This document shows positions 1-7,956 of a stretch of 25,899 nucleotides of DNA, in pieces. The notes beneath the pieces are model-generated. The model saw only the letters and a program-made list of their open reading frames with translations, was not told the origin of the DNA and made no database searches. Both the position numbers and the translations under genes were made by a program. This DNA comes from Bacteroidales bacterium UBA6229 (lineage in GTDB: Bacteria; Bacteroidota; Bacteroidia; Bacteroidales; F082): positions 1 to 25,899 of the forward strand of contig DJWN01000119.1 of assembly GCA_002440975.1 (NCBI GenBank), written 5' to 3'. The stretch's first letter is position 1. Each line of letters opens with the position of its first letter.

Positions 1-472
1 AACTGCCGATTTCGTCGTTCCACGATCCGAGTTTTACATCGGTATGTTTAACTACTTTAACGCCAGCTTCTTCAACAGTGATGTTAAAAGCAACAGAAGT
101 TGTTCTTCCGGCTTTGTCGGTGATAACACCTTCCAAACGAGCATTTACGGGATCAGGAAAATTAATATTGATGGTAGTTGTGAATACTTCTTCATTAAAT
201 GTTGAGTCGATAAGAACCTGAGATTGGTTATTAGCTGTAAGGGTCAATTTAAAGTTAGTAAGCTTCTCGTTTGTTTCTTTGTTTGAGAGCGCATTAAATC
301 CTACTTTGATTTGTTCGCCAGTAGTGATGGTGACATCAGATGAGGTATATCCTTCACCGCCAATAAAATTTAAGGTCGGTTCCGGATTTACGATGTCATC
401 GTCTTTTTTACATGAGCTGAGACTTACGCCAGCAATCATAAGTAAAACAACTAAAATACGATTGATTTTCAT
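1..472 (-). CDS. Secreted lipoprotein of unknown function (3' part outside window)
   Basis: The frame opens with an ATG at 472 and stays open to the window edge, giving 157 visible residues. Residues 1-20 form a signal peptide with a hydrophobic core (ILVVLLMIAGVSL), followed by a lipobox SLSSC with Cys21 as the lipidated residue. The residues right after the cysteine are KKDDD; a short acidic run at this place is the known lipoprotein export signal that sends Bacteroidota lipoproteins to the cell surface, so surface exposure is likely (inference). The rest is rich in Thr, Asn and beta-prone segments, suggesting an immunoglobulin-like or beta-sandwich domain, but I do not recognise a family. 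No TAnnTTTG promoter was found directly upstream, so it may be read through from the peptidase gene 47 bases upstream. Confidence 0.8.
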   Translation of the reverse strand, partial: MKINRILVVLLMIAGVSLSSCKKDDDIVNPEPTLNFIGGEGYTSSDVTITTGEQIKVGFNALSNKETNEKLTNFKLTLTANNQSQVLIDSTFNEEVFTTTININFPDPVNARLEGVITDKAGRTTSVAFNITVEEAGVKVVKHTDVKLGSWNDEIGS

Positions 473-519
473 AGGGTTAAAATTTATAGGTTAATAAAAA
501 ATAATGTTTAGTTAGTGTA

Positions 520-1200
520 TTAATCTTTTCGGCCACCTAAGAAGATGGCAATATAATATAGCAAGGTTGCTAGTGATGCCAGTGCAGCCACTACATAGGT
601 ATAAGCTGCCCATCGCAAGGCTTCCTGTGCTTTGGGGTGCGAATTATGATCGGTAATACCGCTGATATTAAGCCATGCCAATGCTCTTCGGCTGGCATCA
701 ATTTCGACGGGTAAGGTGATAAAGCTGAACAATGTTGTAAGAGCAAACATAACAATACCAACCAAAAGCAATTGAGGGAAGGATTGAATGAGCAGGATGC
801 CGGCTAATAGAACCCATTGCACCCATTTTGAGCTAAAACTTACTATAGGCACCAGGGTGCTACGCATTTGCAGCCAATGATAGGCTGTGGCATGTTGTAC
901 AGCATGTCCACACTCGTGTGCCGCAACTGCTGCCGCTGCTACATTTCGACCTTCATATACCTCACGGCTTAGGTTAACTGTTTTGTTCACAGGATTATAA
1001 TGATCGCTCAAACTGCCCTCGACGGATAAAACCTGAACATCAGTGATGCCATTGTCGAAAAGCATTTTATTCGCTATATCCCTGCCACTCATGCCGTTAA
1101 CAATCGAAATTTTGCTGTATGCTGTAAACTTGCTTTTCAGTTGACTGCTTACTAGCCAACTCAGCAACATAAAAAATACAAAAATGATCCAGATTGACAT
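520..1200 (-). CDS. Membrane zinc metallopeptidase, YugP family
   Basis: This 226-residue protein matches the YugP / Zn_peptidase_2 family of membrane-bound neutral zinc peptidases. Residues 1-18 form an N-terminal membrane segment. The zinc site HECGH is at residues 95-99 inside AAHECGHAVQH, and the family signature LPVEIDASRRA follows at 164-174, where Glu166 is the likely third metal ligand. Hydrophobic stretches near 126-163 and 196-221 make two or three further membrane spans. The physiological substrate of the family is not established. A TAnnTTTG-type -7 box lies 32 bases before the ATG, so it probably has its own promoter although it follows the odh operon in the same direction. Family identity is secure; function beyond peptidase is not. 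Confidence 0.9.
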   Translation of the reverse strand: MSIWIIFVFFMLLSWLVSSQLKSKFTAYSKISIVNGMSGRDIANKMLFDNGITDVQVLSVEGSLSDHYNPVNKTVNLSREVYEGRNVAAAAVAAHECGHAVQHATAYHWLQMRSTLVPIVSFSSKWVQWVLLAGILLIQSFPQLLLVGIVMFALTTLFSFITLPVEIDASRRALAWLNISGITDHNSHPKAQEALRWAAYTYVVAALASLATLLYYIAIFLGGRKD

Positions 1201-1232
1201 ATATGCGTTTTGATTTGTTTGCTTCAGGGCAT

Positions 1233-1240
1233 CAAATTTA
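1233..1240 (-). promoter_or_regulatory. Possible -7 box (TAAATTTG) of the YugP-type peptidase gene
   Basis: Read on the minus strand the bases are TAAATTTG, matching the Bacteroidota -7 consensus TAnnTTTG, 32 bases before the start codon at 1200. No good -33 TTTG was found at the usual spacing, so support is moderate. Confidence 0.4.
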
Positions 1241-1302
1241 ATGCCAAATTAATACCAGGCTTGTTTTCGGGATATTCTATTAACAAATTTTAGTCAGCCG
1301 GT

Positions 1303-1839
1303 TCAGCTTTCCAACGGCTTGATATTTTCGTCATGCCAGCTGGCATAAAGGGTGTAAGACCGAGCAATGCGATGTACTTCGCCTTCGAGCAGTGACTGGT
1401 CAATTGTTTTTAGTTTTTTTGCCGGAATACCAGCATACACGCTGCCTGATTCAACTCTGATATTTTTGCCTACTAAAGCTCCTGCAGCTATTATCGAGTT
1501 GGATTCTATTACTGCTCCATCCATGATAATGGCTCCCATACCCACCAGAACATTGTCGTGAATTGTGCATCCGTGCACAATAGCATTATGGGCAATTGAA
1601 ACGTTATTTCCGATATTCACCGGTGCTTTTTTGTAAGTACAATGAATCACTACACCGTCCTGAATGTTGACATTATTCCCAATTTTGATGTAATGCACAT
1701 CGCCACGCACAACTGCATTGAACCACACACTGCAATTATCTCCCATTTCGACATCTCCAACAATCGTTGCATTTTCGGCGAAGAAACAGTTTACTCCAAA
1801 GCTGGGACTCATGCCTTTTACTGCTCTGATCAAAGCCAT
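1303..1839 (-). CDS. Gamma-carbonic-anhydrase-like hexapeptide-repeat protein
   Basis: The 178 residues are a left-handed beta-helix built of hexapeptide repeats (such as IVGDVE, IKIGNN, VNIGNN, VLVGMG). Three histidines sit where the gamma-carbonic anhydrase class binds its metal between subunits: His66 in VVIHCTYK, and His84 and His89 in SIAHNAIVHG. The protein belongs to the short YrdA/PaaY branch, which lacks the acidic loop of Methanosarcina Cam; many members have little or no measured CO2 hydration activity, so catalysis is uncertain. The start ATG at 1839 is 4 bases after the nadB stop codon, so it is the last gene of the odhA-odhB-nadB operon. Supplying or removing CO2/bicarbonate next to a decarboxylating enzyme is a plausible role but only inferred from position. 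Confidence 0.88.
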   Translation of the reverse strand: MALIRAVKGMSPSFGVNCFFAENATIVGDVEMGDNCSVWFNAVVRGDVHYIKIGNNVNIQDGVVIHCTYKKAPVNIGNNVSIAHNAIVHGCTIHDNVLVGMGAIIMDGAVIESNSIIAAGALVGKNIRVESGSVYAGIPAKKLKTIDQSLLEGEVHRIARSYTLYASWHDENIKPLES

Positions 1840-1843
1840 ATTG

Positions 1844-3406
1844 TTATTGTTTGTTGTAGTTTACCAAATAATGTAAGCCTATGCTCTCTTTGCGCTGGAG
1901 GGCAAACTTAGTGATAAGATAAGCCACGTTGATCATATTTCTCAGTTCACAAATCGGAACGGTGACCACCGATTTTTCGTATAGATCTTCCGTTTCACGG
2001 TTTAGGATCTCAAGCCTGTCGAGTGCTCTTTTCAGGCGTAATTCTGATCTCACAATGCCAACATAATTGCTCATTACTGATTGTAATTCCTTCCGTGATT
2101 GGGTGATCAGGATCATTTCCTCGTTCATCACGGTTCCCTCAGCGTTCCAATCGGGGATGTCAGATTGTAATGCTGTTTGTTGTGCAAGCTCAATGGCTTT
2201 GAGGCTTGCATTGTGCGAAAAAACAATTGATTCAAGTAACGAATTAGATGCCAAGCGATTAGCCCCATGCAGCCCGGTAGAAGTCACCTCACCAGAAGCA
2301 AAAAGATTTTTGATGCTGGTGGCACCATGCTCATCGGTTTTGATGCCGCCACAGATATAATGAGCAGCCGGCACCACCGGAATCATATCTTTCGTGATGT
2401 TGATACCGATGCTTAAACATTTGGCATAAATCGTTGGAAAGTGGTGCATGATTTCGTTTTCGTCAATATGACGGGCGTCAAGATAAACATGATCACTTCC
2501 AGAAATTTTCATTTCATTATCAATTGCACGAGCCACTATATCGCGAGGAGCCAGGGATTTACGTTTGTCGTAGCGATGCATAAAGGCTTTGCCATTAAGA
2601 TCTTTTAATTCGGCTCCGGCTCCTCTCAGGGCTTCGGTGATCAGGAATGAAGGTTTTTCTTTTGGATTGTAGAGTGAGGTTGGATGAAACTGAATGAATT
2701 CCAGGTTGTCAACCACTCCTTTTGCCCGATAAAGCATGGCAATACCATCGCCAGTAGCAATTTTCGGGTTGGTGGTAGTTTGATAAACGTTACCGGCACC
2801 TCCGGTGGCAATTAGGGTACTCTTGGCCAAAACAGTGATAATCTCACCATTTTCAGGATTCAGGACATAAGCACCAAAGCATTGAATGTCAGAATGTGAA
2901 CGCCTTATAATTCGTCCAAGATGATGTTGTGTTATCAGGTCGATACTGAAATGGTTTTCCAGCATTTCGATGTTTGGATGTTGTCTTACTTTTTCGATCA
3001 GGGCTCGTTGTATTTCGGCACCTGTTTTATCCTGAAAATGCAGCACACGTTTCTCAGAATGTCCACCTTCTCTTGCCAGTGCGTACTTTCCGGACGATTC
3101 AGTGTCGAAGTGCGTACCCCATTCAATTAGTTCTTTCACCCGCTCGGTTGATTCGGTTATCGTCATTCGAACGATTTTCTCATCATTGAGGTAACTTCCG
3201 GCATTCAGGGTGTCCTGGATATGTTTTTCGTGCGAATCGGGATTATACATCACGGCAGCGATTCCGCCCTGGGCATACCAGGTGGCTGTGTCGTTGGCTT
3301 TGTTTTTTGTTACAATGAGCACCTTGCCATGCGCAGCAACTTTAAGTGCAAAACTTAGTCCTGCAATTCCTGAACCCAGAACTAAAAAATCAACTTCTTT
3401 TCTCAT
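1844..3406 (-). CDS. nadB: L-aspartate oxidase
   Basis: Flavoprotein (520 residues, usual family length about 530) that oxidises L-aspartate to iminoaspartate, the first step of de novo NAD synthesis; NadA, which uses the product, is not in the window. The N-terminal dinucleotide-binding motif GSGIAGLSFA spans residues 11-20 and the conserved flavin loop AQGGIAA 45-51. The active-site residues known for Escherichia coli NadB (His244, Arg290, His351) have counterparts at His241 in QFHPT, Arg288 in LAPRDIVARAI and His349 in PAAHYICGGI. The flavin-binding signature GLHGANRLASNSLLE lies at 378-392. The related succinate dehydrogenase flavoprotein is less likely because of overall length and the REGGHS motif (112-117). 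The ATG lies 2 bases after the odhB stop, so it is cotranscribed with the 2-oxoglutarate dehydrogenase genes. Confidence 0.95.
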   Translation of the reverse strand: MRKEVDFLVLGSGIAGLSFALKVAAHGKVLIVTKNKANDTATWYAQGGIAAVMYNPDSHEKHIQDTLNAGSYLNDEKIVRMTITESTERVKELIEWGTHFDTESSGKYALAREGGHSEKRVLHFQDKTGAEIQRALIEKVRQHPNIEMLENHFSIDLITQHHLGRIIRRSHSDIQCFGAYVLNPENGEIITVLAKSTLIATGGAGNVYQTTTNPKIATGDGIAMLYRAKGVVDNLEFIQFHPTSLYNPKEKPSFLITEALRGAGAELKDLNGKAFMHRYDKRKSLAPRDIVARAIDNEMKISGSDHVYLDARHIDENEIMHHFPTIYAKCLSIGINITKDMIPVVPAAHYICGGIKTDEHGATSIKNLFASGEVTSTGLHGANRLASNSLLESIVFSHNASLKAIELAQQTALQSDIPDWNAEGTVMNEEMILITQSRKELQSVMSNYVGIVRSELRLKRALDRLEILNRETEDLYEKSVVTVPICELRNMINVAYLITKFALQRKESIGLHYLVNYNKQ

Positions 3407-3408
3407 TT

Positions 3409-4704
3409 TTATAATCCCAGTAAAACTTCAACAGGATCTTTTGATCCAAATAACATCTTGACCGGATTTTCGAGTAATTCTTTTACTTTCACCAGAAAAC
3501 CAACAGATTCGCGGCCATCGATGATGCGATGGTCATAGCTCAATGCAACATACATGATCGGATGTATTTCAACTTTACCGTTTACGGCTATCGGGCGTTC
3601 AACAATATTATGCATGCCAAGAATGGCCGACTGAGGCGGATTGATGATGGGCGTTGATAACATCGAGCCAAACACCCCTCCGTTGGTGATAGTGAAAGTT
3701 CCGCCTGTCATTTCATCCAGACTGAGCTTGTTATCACGGGCTTTTGTTGCCAGCTCTTTTACTTTATGTTCAATTTCTGCCAGACTTAAAGATTCGGCAT
3801 TGCGAATTACAGGAACCACTAATCCTTTAGGCCCCGACACGGCAATGCTGACGTCGGCATAATCGTAATAAACAATTTCATCGCCATCAATTTGGGCATT
3901 TACCTGAGGAAAATGATGTAAGGCTTCTGTAACTGCCTTGGTGAAGAACGACATGAATCCCAGGCCAATCTCATGTTGTTCTTTAAAAGTTTCTTTGTAT
4001 TTTTTTCTGATCTCCATGATCGGAGTCATGTTCACCTCATTAAAAGTGGTGAGCATTGCTGTTTCGTTTTTTACCGAAACCAGGCGTTGCGATAATTTTT
4101 TTCGCAACATACTCATCTTTTTGTGTTCTTCCTTACGGGTGCCTCCCCAGGCTGCCTGCGCCTCTACCGGCTGTTTGGTGTCTGCGTGTTTGTCTTTGTT
4201 TTTCTGATAAAAGTTAACGTCCTTTGAATCAATGCGATAATGTTTAAAGAACTCAATCAGTTCCTGCTCGTTGATGTTTTCTTTTTTCATGAGCTCACGA
4301 GCCAAAGGAGACAACTTCAAAGATTGTTCTTGACTACTTTTTTCAGCTGACTCCTTTTTTGGAGCTTCGGGCTCCGGGATTTTATCAGTAACTTTTTCTG
4401 CTTGTACTTGCTTTGGTTCTGTTTTTTGGGGTTCGCTCTTAGGTGCATTTTTGGGCGGAGCTGCATTTTCATCGGTATCCAGAGTAGCAATCACCGAACC
4501 GACCTCCAGCGTATCTCCTTCCGAAGCCTTAAAATGGATGGTTCCGGATGCTTCGGCTGCTATGCTTAAAGTGGCTTTGTCCGAATCAATTTCAGCAATA
4601 TCCTGATCTTTTTCAACATAGGATTCGTCCTTAACGAGCCAGTTGGCCAATTGTACTTCATTGATTGATTCTCCCGGGCTGGGTACTTTTATTTCGATAG
4701 CCAT
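3409..4704 (-). CDS. odhB: 2-oxoglutarate dehydrogenase E2 (dihydrolipoyl succinyltransferase)
   Basis: E2 core of the 2-oxoglutarate dehydrogenase complex (431 residues), which transfers the succinyl group from E1 to CoA. Domains in order: one lipoyl domain (1-77) with lipoyl Lys43 in EIDSDKATL; a Pro/Glu/Lys-rich flexible linker (80-128); a peripheral-subunit-binding segment starting SPLAREL (132-138); and the acyltransferase domain (about 195-431) with the catalytic motif DHRIIDG at 391-397 (His392, Asp396). The E3-binding segment is unusual: where relatives have a glycine-rich GTGxGGR loop, this protein has EFFKHYR (151-157). The choice of succinyl- rather than acetyltransferase rests on the partner OdhA immediately upstream (15-base gap). 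No E3 (lipoamide dehydrogenase) gene is in the window. Confidence 0.95.
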   Translation of the reverse strand: MAIEIKVPSPGESINEVQLANWLVKDESYVEKDQDIAEIDSDKATLSIAAEASGTIHFKASEGDTLEVGSVIATLDTDENAAPPKNAPKSEPQKTEPKQVQAEKVTDKIPEPEAPKKESAEKSSQEQSLKLSPLARELMKKENINEQELIEFFKHYRIDSKDVNFYQKNKDKHADTKQPVEAQAAWGGTRKEEHKKMSMLRKKLSQRLVSVKNETAMLTTFNEVNMTPIMEIRKKYKETFKEQHEIGLGFMSFFTKAVTEALHHFPQVNAQIDGDEIVYYDYADVSIAVSGPKGLVVPVIRNAESLSLAEIEHKVKELATKARDNKLSLDEMTGGTFTITNGGVFGSMLSTPIINPPQSAILGMHNIVERPIAVNGKVEIHPIMYVALSYDHRIIDGRESVGFLVKVKELLENPVKMLFGSKDPVEVLLGL

Positions 4705-4719
4705 AGTGATGTATTTTAA

Positions 4720-7575
4720 TTACAGCTTTTTTTCTGCGTTATGAAACTTACTATCAATCTTATCTACATTCATTTCCTTGAGCTCATGCTCAAACGAGCG
4801 CCATTTGTTGCCAATACACAACATGCCACATTCCTTGTCCACAAAAGGACACTCGCACATTTCAAAGGTTTTGTCAATGATTTTTTGCTGCCTGATCACA
4901 TGGAATTTTGGTGAGCCTGTAGCCGGGCTTCCACTTGCCGGACGTGCAATCAGCTTAAGCGGAATTTCCTTAAATTCGTGATGGATGTATTTCCAGGCAC
5001 CCATATTCATAGGTTCTTCCTGAACCCAAAGATGTGTTTTTGCCTTTTTGTATTTTTCGATGATTGCAAGCATTTGCTTACGTGGTAAGGGATAAAGTTG
5101 TTCTAATCTAACAAAGGCAATGGTTTCATTTTTTTTGCGTTCTTTCTCTTCGAGTAAGTCGTAATAAACTTTGCCAGAGCAGAATACAACTTTTTCAATT
5201 TTTTTTGGATCAGTGGTTGGGTCGTCAATCACTTCCTGAAAGCCGGTTTCGGATTCAAAGGCTTCGATTGGCGAAACACATTTTGGATGCCTCAGCAGAC
5301 TTTTGGGCGTAAAGATGACAAGGGGTTTACGGAAAGGTCTTTTAAGTTGTCGTCTCAGGATATGAAAAAAGTTGGCGGGTGTGGTGCAATTGGCAATTTG
5401 CATATTGTTTTCGGCACATAAGCTCAAAAAGCGTTCGATGCGCGCCGAACTATGTTCAGGCCCCTGGCCTTCGTAGCCGTGAGGCAGCAGAACTACCAAA
5501 TCGTTCATTACATTCCATTTGTCTTCGGCACTGCTTAAAAACTGGTCGAAGATGATTTGTGCACCATTATTAAAATCGCCAAACTGAGCTTCCCAGATGG
5601 TAAGCGTTTCGGGTGAAGCCAGCGCATAGCCATATTCAAATCCCAACACACCATATTCCGAAAGGGGTGAATTATATACATCGAAAGTCGCTTGGTTTTC
5701 GCTAATCGAGCAGAGTGGGATATATTGTTCTTCAGAATCTTCTACTCGTAATACCGCATGGCGATGCGAGAAAGTTCCTCTCTCAACATCCTGACCACTA
5801 AGCCGAACAGGTGTTTTTTCGTGAACCAGACTACCATAGGCAAGCAATTCGCCCATGGCCCAATCGAGTTGGTTATCCTTGAAAACCATATCGTATCGCT
5901 GCTGTTGCAGACGACTGGTTTTTCGGAAGAAATTTTTGTCTTCGGGTAAGGAAGTCAGTTTTTTGGCAATTGTCAGCAGCGTGTCCTTGTCAACGCCGGT
6001 GTTTGTTTTATGCTCGAAATCGCTGTTGTTGGCTTTGCGGATACCTTTCCAGGTGTCGGCCAAAAAGTTGTTGATAAACGATTTTTCTCTTTCTTTTGCT
6101 CCGGAAAGACTGAATTCAAGCTTTTCTAAATTTTTGGCTTCCAGTGCTTTAATTTCTTCTTCTGTAACAACCCCTTCAGCCAGCAGCTGTTTTTCATAAA
6201 GCATTTTGGGATTGGGATGTTTTTCAATCACTTTGTACAGAATAGGCTGTGTAAAGCGGGGTTCATCTCCCTCATTGTGACCATATTTGCGATAGCAAAG
6301 CAGATCAATATACACATCTTTATGAAATTTCTCGCGAAACTCCATAGCAAGCTGAATGGCATAAACCACGGCTTCAGGATCGTCGCCATTTATGTGAAAT
6401 ACAGGCGATTGTGTAACTTTTGCCACATCAGTAGAATAAGTGCTTGACCTGCCATCCAGGTAATCTGTAGTAAATCCGATCTGGTTGTTGATCACAAAAT
6501 GTATGGTGCCACCGGTGCGATATCCTTTTAATTCAGACATTTGAGCTATTTCATACACAATGCCCTGACCCGAAATGGAAGCATCACCATGTATGATAAT
6601 GGGTGTAACTTTACTGAAGTTGCCATCATGGTATTGATCAATCTTGGCTCTTGCAATTCCTTGCACAACAGGGTCAACCGCTTCGAGGTGCGAAGGGTTA
6701 GGAGCCAGTGTAAGCTTAACGGTTTTTCCGGTAGTTGTTTTTCGTTCAGAAGTGTATCCCAGATGATATTTAACATCACCCAACAGGGTTTCGTCTTCGT
6801 ACATCTTACCATCGAACTCACTGAAAATGTCGGCATAAGGCTTACGCAGGATATTGGCAAGTACATTAAGCCTTCCGCGATGAGCCATACCAATTATGAA
6901 TTCCGAAACACCCAGATCTGAACCCTTTTCCATGATGGCTTCCAAAGCCGGAATGAGCGATTCGGCACCTTCGAGTGAAAAACGTTTTTGGCCGGGGAAT
7001 TTTTTATGCAGAAAAGCTTCGAAGCTTACTGCCCGATTAAGTTTATCAAGGATGTATTTTTTATCGGATACCGGATACTTAGGTGTGTTGCGTGCAGATT
7101 CCATCTTTTGTTGCAACCAGGAAACAATTTCCGTTTTTCGGATATAGACATATTCAACAGCAACTGAGCGACAATAGGTTTGCTCAAGCATACCAATGAT
7201 ATTTTTGAGGCTGATGGCACCAAGTCCTACTTCGGTTCCGGCTTCAAATACCTTATCCAAATCACTCTCTGATAAGCCGAAATTGCTGATATCCAGGCTG
7301 GGAGTATAGGTTCTGCGTTTGCGCACCGGATTGGTTTTGGTGAAAAGATGGCCGCGTTTCCGATATTCTTCTATCAGCCTAATCACCTTAAACTCTTTGC
7401 CGGTGGCAAGCGAAACCTCACCAGGCCTGTTGGTATAATCTTTCACAGCAAAATCAAAACCTTCAAAAAAACGTCTCAGTTGAGGGTCGGTTTGATCGGG
7501 GTTATTTTTAAATTGCTGATACAGAGATTCCAATACAGCAGGATCGTTGGCGTTTAAAAAAGTGTAGTCGTCCAT
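4720..7575 (-). CDS. odhA: 2-oxoglutarate dehydrogenase E1 with cysteine-rich C-terminal tail
   Basis: Thiamine diphosphate-dependent decarboxylase (951 residues; E. coli SucA has 933) of the TCA cycle complex. Visible family marks: N-terminal segment LYQQFKNNPD..RRFFEGF (18-40), GMAHRGRLN with His232, NPSHLEAVDP with His296, the ThDP/Mg motif beginning GDASISGQG (330-338) and ending INNQ (362-365), and the C-terminal transketolase-like half. The usual end of the enzyme (about GSPKFHVIRQQKIIDKTF, up to residue 905) is followed by a 46-residue tail with four cysteines, C907-x-C909-x6-C916-x3-C920, then a charged Lys/Glu-rich end. Such a pattern could bind zinc or an iron-sulfur cluster, or form disulfides (inference). 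It is the first gene of the operon, with a TAnnTTTG -7 box 25 bases upstream of the ATG. Confidence 0.96.
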   Translation of the reverse strand: MDDYTFLNANDPAVLESLYQQFKNNPDQTDPQLRRFFEGFDFAVKDYTNRPGEVSLATGKEFKVIRLIEEYRKRGHLFTKTNPVRKRRTYTPSLDISNFGLSESDLDKVFEAGTEVGLGAISLKNIIGMLEQTYCRSVAVEYVYIRKTEIVSWLQQKMESARNTPKYPVSDKKYILDKLNRAVSFEAFLHKKFPGQKRFSLEGAESLIPALEAIMEKGSDLGVSEFIIGMAHRGRLNVLANILRKPYADIFSEFDGKMYEDETLLGDVKYHLGYTSERKTTTGKTVKLTLAPNPSHLEAVDPVVQGIARAKIDQYHDGNFSKVTPIIIHGDASISGQGIVYEIAQMSELKGYRTGGTIHFVINNQIGFTTDYLDGRSSTYSTDVAKVTQSPVFHINGDDPEAVVYAIQLAMEFREKFHKDVYIDLLCYRKYGHNEGDEPRFTQPILYKVIEKHPNPKMLYEKQLLAEGVVTEEEIKALEAKNLEKLEFSLSGAKEREKSFINNFLADTWKGIRKANNSDFEHKTNTGVDKDTLLTIAKKLTSLPEDKNFFRKTSRLQQQRYDMVFKDNQLDWAMGELLAYGSLVHEKTPVRLSGQDVERGTFSHRHAVLRVEDSEEQYIPLCSISENQATFDVYNSPLSEYGVLGFEYGYALASPETLTIWEAQFGDFNNGAQIIFDQFLSSAEDKWNVMNDLVVLLPHGYEGQGPEHSSARIERFLSLCAENNMQIANCTTPANFFHILRRQLKRPFRKPLVIFTPKSLLRHPKCVSPIEAFESETGFQEVIDDPTTDPKKIEKVVFCSGKVYYDLLEEKERKKNETIAFVRLEQLYPLPRKQMLAIIEKYKKAKTHLWVQEEPMNMGAWKYIHHEFKEIPLKLIARPASGSPATGSPKFHVIRQQKIIDKTFEMCECPFVDKECGMLCIGNKWRSFEHELKEMNVDKIDSKFHNAEKKL

Positions 7576-7600
7576 GAAAAATGCACTTAATTACAGCCTG

Positions 7601-7608
7601 CAAAGTTA
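7601..7608 (-). promoter_or_regulatory. -7 box (TAACTTTG) of the odhA-odhB-nadB operon
   Basis: Read on the minus strand the bases are TAACTTTG, a perfect TAnnTTTG match, ending 25 bases before the odhA ATG. A convincing -33 element is not visible at 19-21 bases. The promoter lies just beyond the ferredoxin terminator. Confidence 0.6.
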
Positions 7609-7651
7609 GGTATTTATTAAGAATCATTCTATCGAAAACCTTTGCAGATAC

Positions 7652-7678
7652 AAAAAAAGCCTGTATTTAACAGGCTTT
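7652..7678 (-). terminator. Rho-independent terminator after the ferredoxin gene
   Basis: A perfect 9-bp inverted repeat, AAAGCCTGT (7656-7664) and ACAGGCTTT (7670-7678), encloses a 5-base loop. On the minus strand the hairpin is followed by a run of seven T (7658-7652), the classic intrinsic terminator form. It lies 63 bases past the ferredoxin stop and before the odhA promoter, isolating the two units. Confidence 0.85.
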
Positions 7679-7741
7679 AATAAATTTGACTGAATACTCA
7701 GCTCAATAAATTGAGTAGTGCTTTTGTTGCTAATTAAGAAT

Positions 7742-7909
7742 TTATTCCGGGATGATTGCTTCAACCGGGCAAACATCAGCGCATGAACCACAATCGGTGC
7801 AAACATCAGGATCTATCACGTAGATATCGCCTTCAGAAATAGCATCAACCGGACATTCATCAATACAAGTGCCACATGCTGTGCAATCTTCAGTGATTTT
7901 GTAAGCCAT
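7742..7909 (-). CDS. 2x[4Fe-4S] ferredoxin
   Basis: A 55-residue bacterial-type ferredoxin, beginning MAYKITEDC and ending VEAIIPE. Two classical cluster motifs CxxCxxCxxxCP are complete: Cys9, 12, 15, 19 and Cys37, 40, 43, 47, with the usual internal twofold pseudo-repeat (residues 5-25 and 33-53). Such proteins carry low-potential electrons in the cytoplasm. It is transcribed away from korAB, starting about 500 bases from it, and korAB encodes an enzyme that needs exactly such an acceptor or donor; KorB carries no ferredoxin domain of its own. A dedicated partnership is therefore likely but inferred. It has its own -7 box and terminator, so it is monocistronic. Confidence 0.95.
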   Translation of the reverse strand: MAYKITEDCTACGTCIDECPVDAISEGDIYVIDPDVCTDCGSCADVCPVEAIIPE

Positions 7910-7948
7910 AACTGTCTGTTTTTAAAATTTAACAATAAATTTATGCTG

Positions 7949-7956
7949 CAAAGATA
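7949..7956 (-). promoter_or_regulatory. -7 box (TATCTTTG) of the ferredoxin gene
   Basis: Minus-strand reading TATCTTTG matches TAnnTTTG and ends 39 bases before the ferredoxin ATG at 7909. A clear -33 TTTG was not found. Confidence 0.55.

Noticed and set aside
7697..7719. Short inverted repeat CTCAAT-AA-ATTGAG after the ferredoxin stop
   Set aside because: Six-bp A/T-rich stem without a T-run; the stronger terminator lies just downstream.
7624..7806. 60-codon minus-strand frame overlapping the ferredoxin region
   Set aside because: It runs through the terminator hairpin and is out of frame with the clear 55-residue ferredoxin.
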